64,000 nucleotides of DNA from Allacma fusca (GCA_947179485.1 OX359249.1:2728001-2792000); one strand, 5' to 3'; shown: positions 1 through 12,853, counted from the stretch's first letter. Notes: generated by a model from the sequence alone, not told the origin. Program-made: numbers and translations.

Positions 1-638
1 TGTGTAAAAACGACCGTATTCCTTTCCATATAGTAAATCTCTCGAAAGACAGACTGCTGACAGCCCTTGATGCTTGCTCCGTATTTTTACCACTTGGAAA
101 ACCTGCTCCAAAGGAAGGTCAAGAGCTCCAAGAGGGCTCTGGACCTGAGAATGAGAGGAATTGGGAATGAGAAATAGGAGTAAATGACAGAGGAGAAAAA
201 TGTCACATTCTCCTTCTCTCTCCCAGTCCACGGCCTGGGACGGAAGAATATTGTAGGATTGGACAGAATGGGCGAAGCAGGATGAAGACAATAGAGTGGT
301 CACACTTCATAGGGTCTCTCACAATTTGCATCAGTGGGAAATGAGAAAGGGATTAGATGACTAGTTGGAAAGTCTACTGAAAGAACCCACTTTATATCCC
401 GGACCGTAACATTTCAAGCATCAACTTACAGTCAGCGGACTGGGTTATCGTAATTATTGTAGCTTCCTTTCAATCCTAATGTTTTCCCGGGACGTATTAC
501 TCCTACTAAGGGCTCTACAGTATAGACTTAAGAACTTTGGCTGAGTCTCGATTCTTCATTTTAGTATTTGCATTTAAATTAAATATGAGACATATTGACA
601 TGAGACAACGATTGGTTAATTTAAGTCCAATTTAATTT

Positions 639-693
639 AAGTCAAATTTAGCTCCTTTTAAAGGTAATGCTATACAGAGAGTGTACGACACTG
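639..693 (-). mobile_element. MITE (CAGTG family), one end only
   Basis: The segment matches the last 55 bp of minus-oriented copies: GTCAAATTTAGCTCCTTTTA leading to an end reading CACTG. The rest of the copy is not recognisable. Confidence 0.4.
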
Positions 694-783
694 GTTTTTC
701 ACTTTCCATATAAAATTCCAGCCATGTACTCTTGTCATTTCAAATTGGTCAGGCATATATTTTACATTTATTTTAAATTATTA

Positions 784-893
784 CAGTGCACTCTCGTTAC
801 TCAAGGTCTTGCGGGAGCACTTATCCTTTCCGCAACAAGTTTTGGACAAATATCCATTAATCCATTTGCCAAATCATTGATTTTTCTTTTTAT
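784..893 (-). mobile_element. MITE (CAGTG family), left half
   Basis: Starts TA-CAGTGCACTCTCG and runs through a diverged minus-strand core (TTGGACAAATATCC, then ATTGATTTTTCT). No right end was found before the next copy at 1177. Confidence 0.6.
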
Positions 894-1176
894 ATTTCTA
901 TTTACCGCTGTCATAATTTAACTCGTGTGTTGCACTTAATGTGTGTCAACTATAATAAGATACTATTGAGGTCAAAATTTGAAACGAGAGTAGAAATTCT
1001 AAAGCTAAATGGAAGGATCCAAATTAGAAGAGCAATTTGCACAAATTTGGTAAAAAAATTGTTCGAAATAGCAAGGACTCTAGAGGTGGAAATAATTACG
1101 GGAGGTAAGGTTAATAAAATATAATGCAGGGGAGTAGCGAATATGCTAGGAAATGAAAAAAAAAGCATCCCATACA

Positions 1177-1379
1177 CAGTGTACTTTCGTTGTAAGAGCG
1201 TCCTTTAAAAATGTAAAAATATCACGAGAAACAAATGAGCATCTAAGCTCTTCTTCTATTCCCTGGTGACAATAACATCCTTGTTCATTTTGTGAGAGAC
1301 CGAAAAGCGCAAAATAAATTTTTGTGTCCGAATAGAAAATGGTTTGGTAAAAGGTGGTCCTTGGAAAGAGAGTCCACTG
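1177..1379 (-). mobile_element. MITE (CAGTG family), both ends
   Basis: Starts CAGTGTACTTTCGTTGTAAG and ends AGAGAGTCCACTG followed by TA. The core ATTCCCTGGTGACAATAACA places it in minus orientation. It is about 203 bp long and moderately diverged. Confidence 0.75.
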
Positions 1380-1381
1380 TA

Positions 1382-3560
1382 ATATGATGGGGAGAAGGAG
1401 TGAGAAGGCAAGAGTCAAGTTGGGAAACGTATGAATAAATAATGAGAGATGTAGTGAGGATTTCCTACATGCATTTACCATTGTAGGATTGTAGGACTGA
1501 GAAAAAGGACACAAAAGCAGAGAATGACGCTCGGCTATTTAAAGTCCACGACGAGTGGAAAAGTTTGGATGAAGACGATGACTCGAGTTTGGGACGCTTG
1601 AGTGACTGCGAGAAGTCATAATTCGGCGTGCAGAGTGGAGTGAGCGAGAGAGAAGAAACCGAACCACGCCTTTTGCCAAATGTTCTGTACCATTGGGTCT
1701 TCAAGTCCTTTTGCTCTTGCCTCATCCTCATTTCCTCCTCCTTTTCAATCCTCTATCTGTCCCTCTACTTTTACTCTTTAATCGACCAGAAACTCTTGTT
1801 AATTACCAGCTCAACTTCTCCCGACACGACTCAGCCACTCTCCAATGATTCCGGCCCGGTTCCTCCATTCACCAGCTCAGAGTCAACTGTTCTGTCTGAA
1901 CCAACGTCTTAACCCAAATCTTCTCTATCTCTCTACTATTTCCCTACTTCTCTCCATTCAAGCCAACGCGTAGAGCTTCTCTGTAATGTCACATATATTG
2001 GGTCCTCAACGTTCCCTTTGAGCTCAATTCAGCTCATGCATTAATGCTCTTGGTTTATTGGAGCTCGAAATGACGATTCTAAATGATTTTCTTTCAAGGG
2101 GAAACCAGGTTTTTTTACTGACCTGGAAATATTGTCTTCATGAAATCATGAATTGGTTTTTTTCCAAAAGTTTTTTCCTCTACTCTCTTTCCATCGATAT
2201 CTGTCTCTGAATTTTAATTAAACACACATAATTGTAATAATTTATGCTAGGAATAAAAGCGGGGGATACTTCATTTGATTTGGCAAAAATGTGACTGTTC
2301 TTCACAGTTCAAGTTACACTTGACCGTCCCGACAATTAGCTAGCTGATGTATCCAATATTAACGTTAACCCAGCTTTGGTTTTATAGTACACGGGGTCAA
2401 AATATGTAACTATCTGTAAGTTCGGAGATCCATCTTGCTAAGATCTGTGATTATAGAAACTAATAGCTGTGTTAGCGAAGACCATGGAATTTGTTAAATG
2501 GATTTGATCAAAATTAGGAAAATGAATGAAGTATGAATTTGCTCGGTAGAAGGTTAGGGTTACAGACAATTTTCAAGATTTTTACATCCCTGTCAATTAG
2601 CATTGCCTCACTGGCGTTCCCACCATACAGAGTCAGAGTGGTTCTCCGATTACAGTATGCGAGTGCAAGTGTTACATCAATTGTGTGGCTTGTCTCGGAC
2701 TGCCATCTGCATTCGATTAACAGTCTTAGGGCAGGATACAATAATTATCACATTATTACGCTGGTAACTTATTTTTATCAGTGTGGGGATCCTTATATGG
2801 TACAGTACACAGAGAACCATTCGTACTTTCCATTTCAATAAAAAGGCAATAACAAATTTAGAAAAATCGGGAGGCTCATTTAAATTGCAAATGGCTTCAG
2901 TTCCCAAACACTTGTAAATGACCCACACTCCAGAGAAATAGTAATTTTGGTGAGGAGCATGCGGCTGTTGGGAGGACTAACCAGGTAAAAAAGAAAGGCT
3001 ATTGGATTTAAATTTGGAAAGCTCTATATATTTTGGAGGTGGTTCCGTCTGAGATTCCAGACAATGGGAATATCAGAAGGATTGTGTGCATATCAAATGG
3101 TAAGCCCTCATTTTGTTTCTCAATACAATAACAATGCAGAAAAATGGGGACAATGCAAAATAATTGAGAAGAGTAGCAGCCAGCTCTGTGCTCGTTCATG
3201 TGCATGTCACTGTTCACATTTAGACTGACTGTGAAACTCGTGAAGTGTGGAGAGAGGACATAAGGAGTTTGATTGGAGGATTGGTGGAGGAAATGGACTG
3301 GGAATTCGTCTTGCCTGTCCTCCGTGTGCCCCGTCTCAGTTCCTGGTGTGGTTCATAAGGAAGGACAGGATAAAGGCTTGGGTGAAGGAGAGAAGCTCCT
3401 TGTGAACGCTTCTCCATGAGATTTATGACGAAAACACAAGAGACAATAATTACTGTCTATAGCTGATTAATGGTTATGCAAATTTATTTCCAAGCCTTTT
3501 TCAGCAACCAACAAAATCCTTGATTCCATTGTCGTCGTTTACATTCCCTTTTCTTTTTTT
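1382..3560. other. No gene or repeat recognised
   Basis: About 2.2 kb of AT-rich sequence with short pyrimidine-rich patches near 1700-1960. All ORFs are under 125 codons and none looks like a known protein. Confidence 0.5.
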
Positions 3561-3593
3561 CTCTTCTCTCTCTCTCTCTCTTCTCTCTCTCTC
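3561..3593 (+). repeat. (CT)n microsatellite
   Basis: Nearly pure CT tract with two TTCT interruptions. It ends 17 bp before the MITE at 3611. Confidence 0.9.
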
Positions 3594-3610
3594 GTACTTA
3601 TGCATCCTTA

Positions 3611-3793
3611 CAGTGTACTCTCATTACAGGAGTCCCCGTATTAGAGAAGGTTCTCCATCAGGGCAACCAAATTTGCTCATAGTCACGATAACCACAATGT
3701 TAATTTTCCTGAGTACAGACGCAGGTAAAATAATAAGTCAGTTGGACTTTGCTCCTCCCGTAGAAGAGGTGCTATTTTAGCCGGAGTTCCCTG
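3611..3793 (-). mobile_element. MITE (CAGTG family), both ends
   Basis: TA-CAGTGTACTCTCATTACAGG at the left and GGAGTTCCCTG-TA at the right, with one of the best cores in the window (ACCACAATGTTAATTTTCCT). Minus orientation, 183 bp. Confidence 0.85.
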
Positions 3794-4192
3794 TAGTCAA
3801 ACTCATGTTCGTCGTTTGAACTGCCTCTTATGTTCCTTCGTAATTATATGTCTACTTGAGCTGATTGTGAGTGAAACATGAACTCAGATGCTTTTCATGT
3901 CTTTTGTTACATTGTATGGCTCTGACGCTCTCTGAGTCCTCAAAGAGCACATGCGATACTTGGGAGTTGGTACTCTCAACGACATTGCCAATCCGAGGTT
4001 GTTTATGCAGAGGAGCAGAAAAGAAGAGCAGGAGGAACTGTACGTCATCAATCAATGTTAATTTTTTAGTGGATACCACATGTACCAGCTCATACACAAA
4101 AGGATGACTGCGAAAAGCAAATATTGACAAGTGGTGTGTTCCTTCCCAAAGAGTGTGAGTGTGTGGTTTCCTCAGGTATAAGTATTTCTCTA

Positions 4193-4362
4193 CAGTCCAC
4201 TCCCGCTACATGAGCACTCCGAGGAGGGACACAGTTTCAGTCTTCAATGGTAACTTCTGGTGGGTAGACAAATTAATATCCGTGGAGCGGAATGCCTCAA
4301 AATATTTTGGTCTCTGTATAAAAATGCTGTTGAGAGGGATTATCTCCTCTGAGAGTGGACTG
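4193..4362 (+). mobile_element. MITE (CAGTG family), both ends and TA flanks
   Basis: The 170-bp copy has TA on both sides, CAGTCCACTCCCGCTAC at the left and GAGAGTGGACTG at the right. The inverted ends match for about 12 bp. The core GGAATGCCTCAAAATATTTT is in plus orientation. Confidence 0.88.
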
Positions 4363-5140
4363 TACAAGGATTTGTATATTATGTCCTGCACCTCACACTT
4401 GCAAGACCATCTCTCATGCCTCCACTCCGCCCTATTTCGAGTCTTGGATTCATATTTACTTTTGTGCTCCTCTGTCCATCCAGTAATCAGATTACACTTT
4501 CAATCACTTCTGGCTCTCTCTCTCTCTCATACGCAGAACACACTCCACTCTTTAATCAACACTTTCCTCTTTGTTTATTATTACCCTCCCTTTTTTCACT
4601 CGGCTCTCATTCACTCCTCTTCCTCTCACATTAGCAGACGCGTACCACGTACATATGTTAGTCCATAAAGTACGACCACCACACACACACACAGTCAACC
4701 AATGCATATTTATTTACCTTCCTTAACAATAAGAGATGTTTTCCCATTCTCAAACATATCACTGTCTCAAGACTGGCAATATCATTTATTCAAAGGAGGG
4801 ATGAAACAAATCATACTCCAAAAAACTTAGGAGTCATTTTAGCCTCTGCCCTTCCTTACTTCTACCACCAATTCATTTCCATGGATTAAAAGAAACCTAT
4901 AAATTACACTCACAGCTGTATTTACAAGAGCGACTCCCATGGTAGCATCAGTCCCAGAGCTTATCAAATCATGATTTCATACAAAAAGTCAGTAGGTTTA
5001 TAAATGGCGGATCGAACTCTTGGTACTGCCGTTTGCTCTCAATGTATTAAGAGGCCCCTAATCAGAGCAATAGAATTTTGGGGGAAAATGTTGTGAAGCT
5101 CCCGGGGTATTTTTCTAGAGAAAGTGAAGCGTATGTGTGA

Positions 5141-5280
5141 CTGTATACTTGCTGTAGGAGGCTCCCTTATAAGAGCTGTTTTAAGAAAGAGGGAACAATT
5201 CCTTGGCGCATTTACATTAACAGCATTGATAATTTCCCCCCCCCCGTATATAGAGCATGCAATATGAGAGTTTGTATTCA
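5141..5280 (-). mobile_element. MITE (CAGTG family), strongly diverged
   Basis: CTGTATACTTGCTGTAGGAG followed by CCCTTATAAGAGC and a worn minus core (CATTTACATTAACAGCATTG), then a run of about ten Cs near 5236-5245. The right end is not clear. Confidence 0.4.
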
Positions 5281-6067
5281 CCCTAGCTCCAGAAATTGAA
5301 GTTATAAATGTAAATTTATTTATTTTTGTTTTTAAAAAGGAATCCGCGATAAAAGTAATTTTTTCCCTTTAAAATGTGCCTGAATACACCGTTGACGTTT
5401 TGCGCTAACAAATATTCCTACGGAATGACCGCTTGTGCTCCTAAATGGATCGTCAACCCATGGGCATTATTTATGTGAATTCATACTGCCTGGAGTAATT
5501 ATCTCAAAGCGTCCTTGGAGAAAAAGTGTCCCTGGAGGGAGGGTTAGAATTGAGAGGGTCGACTTTATCGAGATAGTGGACTATGAATGTAAATTGGGAG
5601 AAAGACATGAATTGAATGAGATTTACGTGGAGAGGTCTGCTGAAAGGTGTTGGAAATGGATGGAGATGGGGGTTGCGTAAGAGGTGCTCCTAGGACAAAA
5701 GTTGAGAGCGGAGTCTTGCAAAAATAAGAGTTGATGGTGGAATGAAAGGACGAGGAGTTGGAGAGTGTGAGAGATATGGGGTGAATGGCAGGAAATGGAA
5801 ATGACGGAGCAGAATGTTCCATCTTTTGTTTCTCTTCCATTATTCATAATAATACACATTAGATTTTACATGTGACTGCATTCTAATTCCAAGTGTTATT
5901 ACTTTCCAAGTATTTATTATCATGTTATTATTTCCCATGTGTCCTCCGCCGCTTTTCTCACACCACAAAAGTCTCCTCTCCACTTCCCATACGGAGATCC
6001 AGTATTGGAAGGAATTAATTGAACCGGCCCCGGCATCCAGCACCTCTGTTTTTGTCACCCTTGTTGG

Positions 6068-6152
6068 CAGTGGACCTTACGCTACAACGGACTCCCACAG
6101 GAATTTCTTGGAATAAGCAAAAATGTTTTCACATTTTATCCCAGCGCTCACT
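6068..6152. mobile_element. MITE fragment or internally deleted copy
   Basis: Begins CAGTGGACCTTACGCTACA and ends GCGCTCACTG. At 85 bp it would be an internally deleted copy; the core is missing. Confidence 0.35.
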
Positions 6153-6173
6153 GTTTCTACAAGCATTCGTTTA

Positions 6174-6345
6174 CAGTGGCTCTCCCTACCACAGACCAAC
6201 TTCAAGAAACGTTTTCTTGCCAGGGAGAAAACTATTTGTACACATTCCCGTTTACTAAAATGGTAATTTATGTCCTTATAAGAACGCAGAGAGTAAGTTG
6301 TCGTCTGACAATACGACAACCCTTTGTAAGAGCAACGTGCTACAG
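6174..6345 (-). mobile_element. MITE (CAGTG family)
   Basis: TA-CAGTGGCTCTCCCTACCAC at the left and a clear minus core (CACATTCCCGTTTACTAAAA, then TCCTTATAAGAACGC). The right end is worn. First of a row of three same-orientation copies. Confidence 0.65.
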
Positions 6346-6405
6346 AGTATACAAGAAAATCAAATTTTGCTAATTACTATTCGGGGCTCCTCTATAAACA
6401 ACTTA

Positions 6406-6610
6406 CAGTAAATCTGGCTGTGAAAGACCCCCTTGCAAGAGCACTTTCCCCAACGAGGCGAGATTATTTAGACCGATTCCCCTTTACGACAATTAATTCT
6501 TCATAAATTAAGAGGATCTCTAAAAGGCTGTGACTTTTATTTCAGGGAATTCTTATCTGCAAAACCCGTATATTTCTCTCGACGTTCATATATAATAATA
6601 GAGTGCACTA
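6406..6610 (-). mobile_element. MITE (CAGTG family)
   Basis: TA-CAGTAAATCTGGCTG, then CCCCCTTGCAAGAGC, a core reading ATTCCCCTTTACGACAATTA, and a right end TAGAGTGCACTA. Its right end overlaps the left end of the next copy across the palindrome TGCA. Confidence 0.6.
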
Positions 6611-6745
6611 TTGCTTTAAGAGATCCCTTTATAAAAGCATTTTTTGTCATTGACTGAAAAGAAATATTTGGACGGAATAGTTTTTATTAGTAATTATTAA
6701 TTTTTTCTTGTCATAAGAGGGTTCCATGAGAGGAGCTAAAGGGCA
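6601..6745 (-). mobile_element. MITE (CAGTG family), right end lost
   Basis: GAGTGCACTATTGCTTTAAG, then AGATCCCTTTATAAAAGC, AAATATTTGGACGGAATAG and a core TTATTAATTTTTTCTTG. The terminal inverted repeat on the right is not seen. Confidence 0.6.
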
Positions 6746-8087
6746 TTTTTGTGCAGAAGGAGGTTACCCTGCACAATTACGTGCGTTGCTTCTTACAAGG
6801 AATAATTTTGTTCATAATCAGAAATGAATGATTGCTTGTTCCTTGGACTCTGTCTGAGATGCTGTGACTGTGAGAGGGACATTTGGGTGTATTTTGGGTT
6901 GCTGTTGTAGGAAGAAGGGACTGTACGCTTGATATTTATGATGAATCCATATTTACAATGATTCCATATTTCCTACTTGGCAGTTGGCTCCAAGATGATG
7001 AATTGGATTGGCAAGAGTCACGGAGTTGATTAGCGTTGGAATTGAAAAGAGGTGGCACATCTCCCTCCAACCACAACCACTCTGCCAGGACTAATGCACT
7101 GCTCTCTCTCTCCTCGTTGTAATCTTTTTCTCTGTACTGTGAGAGGTTGATGGCGTGGGCGACCTCTCAAAACCAGAGAGAAGACTTGCTTGCAACTTTT
7201 CAGTTAGTTCCTGTCATTTGACTGCCAACAGAGTCACATTCCTTGAGCCAGAACAAATCCTCTTACGAGCACAAATCCCATTTAGCTTATTATTCCAGCT
7301 GTGTAGTCTCATTTGCATGCTCATCCCAGAGTTATTATACAAGCACATTATCTTCTCCTCATCATCCCTTCAGCCCAGAGAGTCTCTCTATAGCCCGAGC
7401 TTTCCTCACCTGTAGTAGCTTCCAACCTTCTTCTAAATCACTGCAACTCTTATCTCCCTCCGCTCCATTTCACTCATTTCACTCTTATTATCTCCTCTCT
7501 TCCTCTTATTTCCCATGCTTTTTGTGCTAGTCCTCCCCAATCCACTCTCTTTAGCACAGTGGGCCTATACTGGGAGCAAAATTTTGATCTTAAAATGCCC
7601 TGCTTGCATACGCAGAAGAATTATTACAATTCCAATGTTTTCAAATCTCTTGTATTTTTGCTCCAATAAATAATACAATTTTTCATAAGATGTCGTGCCT
7701 AGTCCCAAAAATGACAATTTGGCCATAAATATCTATCTCAATTTGAACTCGACATAAGTTTGAAATTACGAGCATCGTCAGTATATCGTCCACTATGGTT
7801 TTCAATATCAGTCATCAATTTTGTTAATTAAAATGTATGACTTCTACATCTTGCTCTTAAATTCTCACAAACTCGCAGAAATGTGTCCAGAACTTTGTGT
7901 TTGAAAAGTATTTGCGATTTGTAGGAAGTAATTCAAAAATAAAGCCCATAGGAATTGGAAATGTACTCAATGCATTTTAATCATGGTGGGGATATTTTCA
8001 AGCCCATAGAATGACGAGTGAGGAAGCCGACTTTGTGGTCAGATTAAGAAATCAAATTCCGGGGTTCAAATTCCTGGTTATTTAAAA

Positions 8088-8246
8088 CAGCAGGATATTG
8101 TAAGAGCATTATGAGATCAGATGGGGGAAACCTTTTGGGTGCAATCTCGTTTACAACAATGTTAATTTTGCCTCCTTACAAGAACATATCCTACTTGACG
8201 AGTCAAATTATGATGCTTTACGGCTTGAATGAAGATGAGTCCAATG
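8088..8246 (-). mobile_element. MITE (CAGTG family)
   Basis: The core CGTTTACAACAATGTTAATT, then CCTCCTTACAAGAACAT, CGAGTCAAATTATG and GAGTCCAATG as the end. The left end is a worn CAGCAGGATATTGTAAGAGC. Abuts a second copy. Confidence 0.6.
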
Positions 8247-8250
8247 TTGG

Positions 8251-8391
8251 GAGTGAATCTTACTACAAGAGATCTCCCCGTTATAAGAAATTGTATCAAG
8301 ACTTACAAAAGTATCTGCATTTTTGTCCATACTCCCGCTACCCCCAATGTAATTTTTCTCATTTTAGTTGTAAGCGGACGGAATTGGGAGT
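8251..8391 (-). mobile_element. MITE (CAGTG family), tandem neighbour of the previous copy
   Basis: GAATCTTACTACAAGAGATC at the left and a core reading CTCCCGCTACCCCCAATGTA followed by ATTTTTCTCATTTTA. The ends are diverged. Confidence 0.5.
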
Positions 8392-8399
8392 AATATTGT

Positions 8400-11300
8400 C
8401 CTACTCCTAGGAATGTATACTCACAGCGAGTGACCACTGCGTTCTGCTCATTCCCCAAAATATGACAGAGACTTGAGACTGATGAGAAGAAGGGAAGGAA
8501 AGTGTGCCGATGGAAGAGAGGACACGGAGGAAATTTACGATACTTGAGGGTCGTGAGTGTATTTGTTTTTTTTTAGACTGTATTGAATGAAATGGAAGGT
8601 CTTGTCTATGGCTAGCCTTGTATCTCCTTACTGATTGTTGGTTCTTGTAATTGTCCTCCGCAGGGATCGACAATGTAGATTTTGTAAAAAGTCGGAGGAA
8701 AGGGAACGCATTAATTTGTGGATGGAAGCCAAGTGATGGAATGGGCTCGAAGTAGAATGACTGGCTGGGCTGAGGAAGAGGATGGAAGGAGTGCAGAGGA
8801 TTTACATATATACTGTGTACATGCCCCAGCAAGTACAACTTCACACACACACATGTTGTACCTATGGAGGAATTAAAGTCAAATGGATAATAGAAGGTAA
8901 CGCTTTGCGACTGAATGGAGAAGCGTGGGCGGCTTCTGTGGCCCTTCCCAAACTTCCAGCAACTTTTCCTACTCTCCACATGTGATGTGCATAAGGAGCT
9001 CTGGAGAGTTGTTCCATGTCCAATTCAGTCCTTCATCATGGCACAAAAAATTATTATTGACATCGCTCTCTCTCTCTCTCTCTCTCCCTCCTGGTCATTA
9101 CCATGTTGTTCCAAGCAAATTCACATGTGTCTAGGATTCTTATTTATTTCCTCCTTGGATCCATCATCTGCACTTTATCTTATCTCCTCCAAGCTTCCTA
9201 CTCCTCAACTCTTGCTTACCCAATGTCCAATGAGCGAGGCTCAATCCTGGCCGGAATTCCATCCATTTGCCTCACATCCTCCTGCTTAGACTTTTTTAGC
9301 AATCAAATCCACTCAGCACTATAAAATCACTTACTCAAGAATTAGTCACATTTGTGATCCTGATAATCCCAAAATGTGTTTTGAGGACTGTTTCTACATA
9401 TGGTCCCTACACAGGGAATTAATTATATGAGAGTCATATAGCCAGAGTATTCTTTTTAAAAACCATGTATAGGCTGAACGCATCCCTAAATCAAGAGATT
9501 TGTTTTTATAATTATGAAAAATCTAATTACATATGTAATTATGTGTTCCAGCGATACACTAACATTATGTTCAGCTGGAGCGTCTTCAGTATTTTTCCAC
9601 TTATTGAAGCAATGCTTACTACAAAGGTGTCCGTTGTAGCGGGCGTGACATGAGAAGTAAACGTTCTCAACTTGTAAAAGTAATAGAAAATTTGAAACTT
9701 AAATAAATATTTTGAAATTTTTTTTTCCAGAGAAAGCGAACTGTGTCTGATGGGAAATTATCCAGGAGTCCTTCCTTCCCAGAGACAGTATCACTCTAAT
9801 AGCGAAGTTGTCAATGTGCGGGGAATAAGAAAAATCAAGCAAAGCTAGTAGGATTACTCGTAGACTTCAAAGGGGCTGATAATCCCAGGAATTTAGAAAA
9901 CGAGAAAGTGAGGGATTCCAATGTGCGGGGGGATAACTCGCTCGGAGGAAACACATTAGGAAATGTTACGTAATGACAAGGATTTGGGACAGCAGGGAGA
10001 TTTGATCCATTACATTGGAATGAGTTGTGTGATGAGAATGATATTGGCGACATTGGGAAGACAATGAGATTGATCAATGAAATGTCTGGCTGTCCATCAG
10101 TTCAATGGAGCAATGGGGCATAGAAACAAATACAAATGTAGTGGCGTGGGCGGCCTGCGTATTTGAACCACCTGGACAGTGAATCGTTTAGTTTTTGCTC
10201 TCAACATTCTATATGCTCAGAGATTACTCTTGTAATGGTCGGAGTGACTCTCTTCCTCGCTCCTCACCTTCATACACTGCCCTCTTGCTATCCGGACACC
10301 CTTCAAAATACAAATCCCACTGCTCTGTATAGTAGCACACTCGGACAATGGGAAGAGCCAATATTATAGTAACTGGGAATGAGTCCGAATATTTTTGTTC
10401 TTACGGAGACCATGCTCTGGAAAGGGCATCTGTTACATCAACAGGTGACTGCACTGCCATTGAGGAACGGAGGAGCCATAAAGGTCTTGTCAATCCCAAA
10501 GATACGTGCCCATCTTGGGCTCAAATGTGCATCTCAATGAGTTTCTGCGACTGTCCAGAATCCTCTACTGCTCTAATAATTGTGATCTGACCAGCTCCCT
10601 CACCTCCACCAAAACTGCCACTAAATGCCTTCTCGTACAGTGTGTTCTCGCTGGAGGAAGCCCTCTCTCAATCCTGCCAAGGATTTTTCCTCCAGCGACA
10701 AAAATATTTTGACAACTGCTCATTTACCACATAATAATTTGATGCTGTAATAACGCATTGTGACTGATAATATTCAAAGTTTGTTTGTTTTAGGGATGAT
10801 TTTATAAGCATAAATCCCAGTATGCACATTCCTAGCACATCATCATTTCCTTCAACTAATTCCCATCTCATCAAGAGCAGGCATTTCCCAGACTCGTTGA
10901 CTATAACTCCCAAACTGACACGTAGTCAGGCCATTAAGCCCTTTATGTTTTCCCAAGAAGCTCATTGACTACTATCTCTTGGACACTTGATGCAAATCTC
11001 TGGGATTTCCTCCATACTTAAGTACATTTGAGGGTCAGCTTGAGATAATTACGTTCAATACTACTTGAGTTAATTGGGAGTGACATAGTAGGGGCAGTGC
11101 ACTCACTCTATTACAATTATACTGAGATTTCACTCTTGTGATGCAATGCTTTTGCATGGTGGCGGGGGAATTAGCATTGTAATAATTGAATGTTATAATA
11201 CTTAATTCATACACTTTGCAAAATAAAATAACATAATATAAAAAATAAATAATTATTATTATTGTAGAGAGACTAATGTAAACATTGTGGTGAGCGGGAC

Positions 11301-12040
11301 GGGAGGGAAATATTTTTGTCTTTATTGGGAAATGGTAATTACGACACGGAGGCCTGATAGAGCGAGAGGTGATTGCATGTGACAAGAAATAATGGAAGAT
11401 TGTGGGACAACCCATAAGGACTAATGCCAGGAGGACCAGAGGGAAGGGAATTTTTCAGCAACTCTGACAGGGAAAGTAGGAGAGAATAAGCAATTTAGAT
11501 AATTGTTGGGTCATGGTCCCTGAGATTCCATGAATAATTGACAAGGGAATAAAGGAGTCTGAGATCTTATCCCTGTGAGTAGCTCAGTGAGAATGAATAG
11601 CGTCTCCCATCTCTCCTCTCATGTTTGGGTGCACCCCACGCACTCTCTCACTCTCTCACTCTCCATCCCCTCCTCCCCTCTCACTCTCCAAATACTCGCT
11701 CCGATTCAATCCTCCTCCGCAATTCCTTACCTGAGCAGGCTAAAGGTTACCACAAGATCCCCATCTCCCATCAGGCTCTCACGAGATCCCATACTACTTC
11801 CATTGTCAAAAGTCGCATTACCTCAACTCTCATTTCCATTTCTATTCACAATTCCTATTTGTCAGGGACAAAGCTAAACTCAACTTTAATTATCCATCAA
11901 TTTGGCAGTTTCCAATCCGGAGTAGATACTACACAACATCGACTTACAGTTAACAAGGCTTCCAATCTCCTCTAATCTTTGCTAATCTCATTAAAGAGAC
12001 AATTTATGAGAACAAATTCCCTCCACGCAATTTAAGAGCC
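8400..12040. other. Mostly unassigned; traces of one MITE end near 10638
   Basis: CAGTGTGTTCTCGCTGGAGG at about 10638 resembles a MITE start, but no core follows convincingly. A strongly pyrimidine-rich stretch lies at 11600-11860. A 190-codon minus-strand ORF at 8407-8979 is pyrimidine-rich and resembles no family. Confidence 0.45.
9065..9085 (+). repeat. (CT)n microsatellite
   Basis: About ten CT units running into CCCTCC. No MITE end is visible next to it. Confidence 0.9.
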
Positions 12041-12046
12041 TTTATA

Positions 12047-12180
12047 CAATGCGCTCTCACATGAGAGCACCTCTCAGAAAAATATAAATTTCTCTCTCAT
12101 AATTTAAAGTTCTTGTAGTAGAAGACAAATTAGTTTCGTGTGAGATGGATGTGTGCCCAAATTTATAATTTGTGCCAGTA
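12047..12180. mobile_element. MITE (CAGTG family), partial
   Basis: TA-CAATGCGCTCTCACATGAGA followed by GCACCTCTCAG is a good left end. The copy runs into the next one at 12181, and its own right end is missing. Confidence 0.5.
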
Positions 12181-12369
12181 CAATGGACACTGGCTATAAG
12201 ATACCCCGTTGTAAGAGCATTTTCTGTCTATCTGTAGGATTAAATCCAAGTATCTATGTTAAAACATTCCTAGTTACCACAATGTTAATTCGTATCATTT
12301 TAAGATCATGCTTTTCTAACAGCCAACTCTTGATAATTTTATGAGTGCTTTAAAAAATAGAGTTACATA
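12181..12369 (-). mobile_element. MITE (CAGTG family)
   Basis: TA-CAATGGACACTGGCTATAAG, then CCCCGTTGTAAGAGC and a near-consensus core (TTACCACAATGTTAATTCGT). The right end is worn (GAGTTACATAC). Confidence 0.7.
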
Positions 12370-12667
12370 CAAAAAAAATACGCTGTACACTGTATTCCCT
12401 CTTGCAATTTGAAATATTAGCAGGGTGTTAAATTAGAATCCGTCTGAGTATGTTCAGCCCTTTACAGAGAAGCCTCTCCTTAGAGAGTCTGTTATATTGA
12501 ATGTATCTACTGTAAGAAGAAGTTGTCTAAGGAAAGAAGTTAACACTATAGTGTTAACGAAACTCCGTCCAGCTATGTAATTTTGCCAGTGCCGAAAAAA
12601 TGCTCCTGTAAAGGGCTCATTTATAGTTAGAAGTTATTGTAAGTGCTTATATAAGGGGTCCCAACTA

Positions 12668-12853
12668 AAGGGCACTCTTTCTCTCTCTGTAAAATAGCAT
12701 CCCTAAAATTAGCAAAGTTGGACTCCTACAAAGTCCTGTTCATTACGATGAGAGAATTTAACATTGTGATAAATACGTTCAAATATATGTTTTAGAAACC
12801 TTTCTTTTAAGACGGTTTCTTACAAGTAGGACGCCTGGAAGATGAGTCCCTTT
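12668..12853 (+). mobile_element. MITE (CAGTG family) with a short CT expansion in its left end
   Basis: GGGCACTCTTTCTCTCTCTG stands where the consensus has TGCACTCTCGCTA. Then come AGCATCCCTAAAA, the plus core (GAATTTAACATTGTGATAAA) and a right end TGAGTCCCTT. The left end carries extra CT units. Confidence 0.65.

Noticed and set aside
8041-8080. tRNA/SINE B-box-like GGGGTTCAAATTCC
   Set aside because: No A-box or cloverleaf could be placed upstream, so neither a tRNA nor a tRNA-derived SINE is supported.
8407-8979. 190-codon minus-strand ORF
   Set aside because: The coding strand is pyrimidine-rich, which lowers stop frequency; the protein is Ser/Pro/Phe-rich without any recognisable motif.
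10440-10665. Minus-strand open segment with a Gly-rich peptide (FSGSFGGGEGAGQITIIRAV)
   Set aside because: Only about 45 codons, with a poor acceptor, and it overlaps a probable decayed MITE end at 10638.
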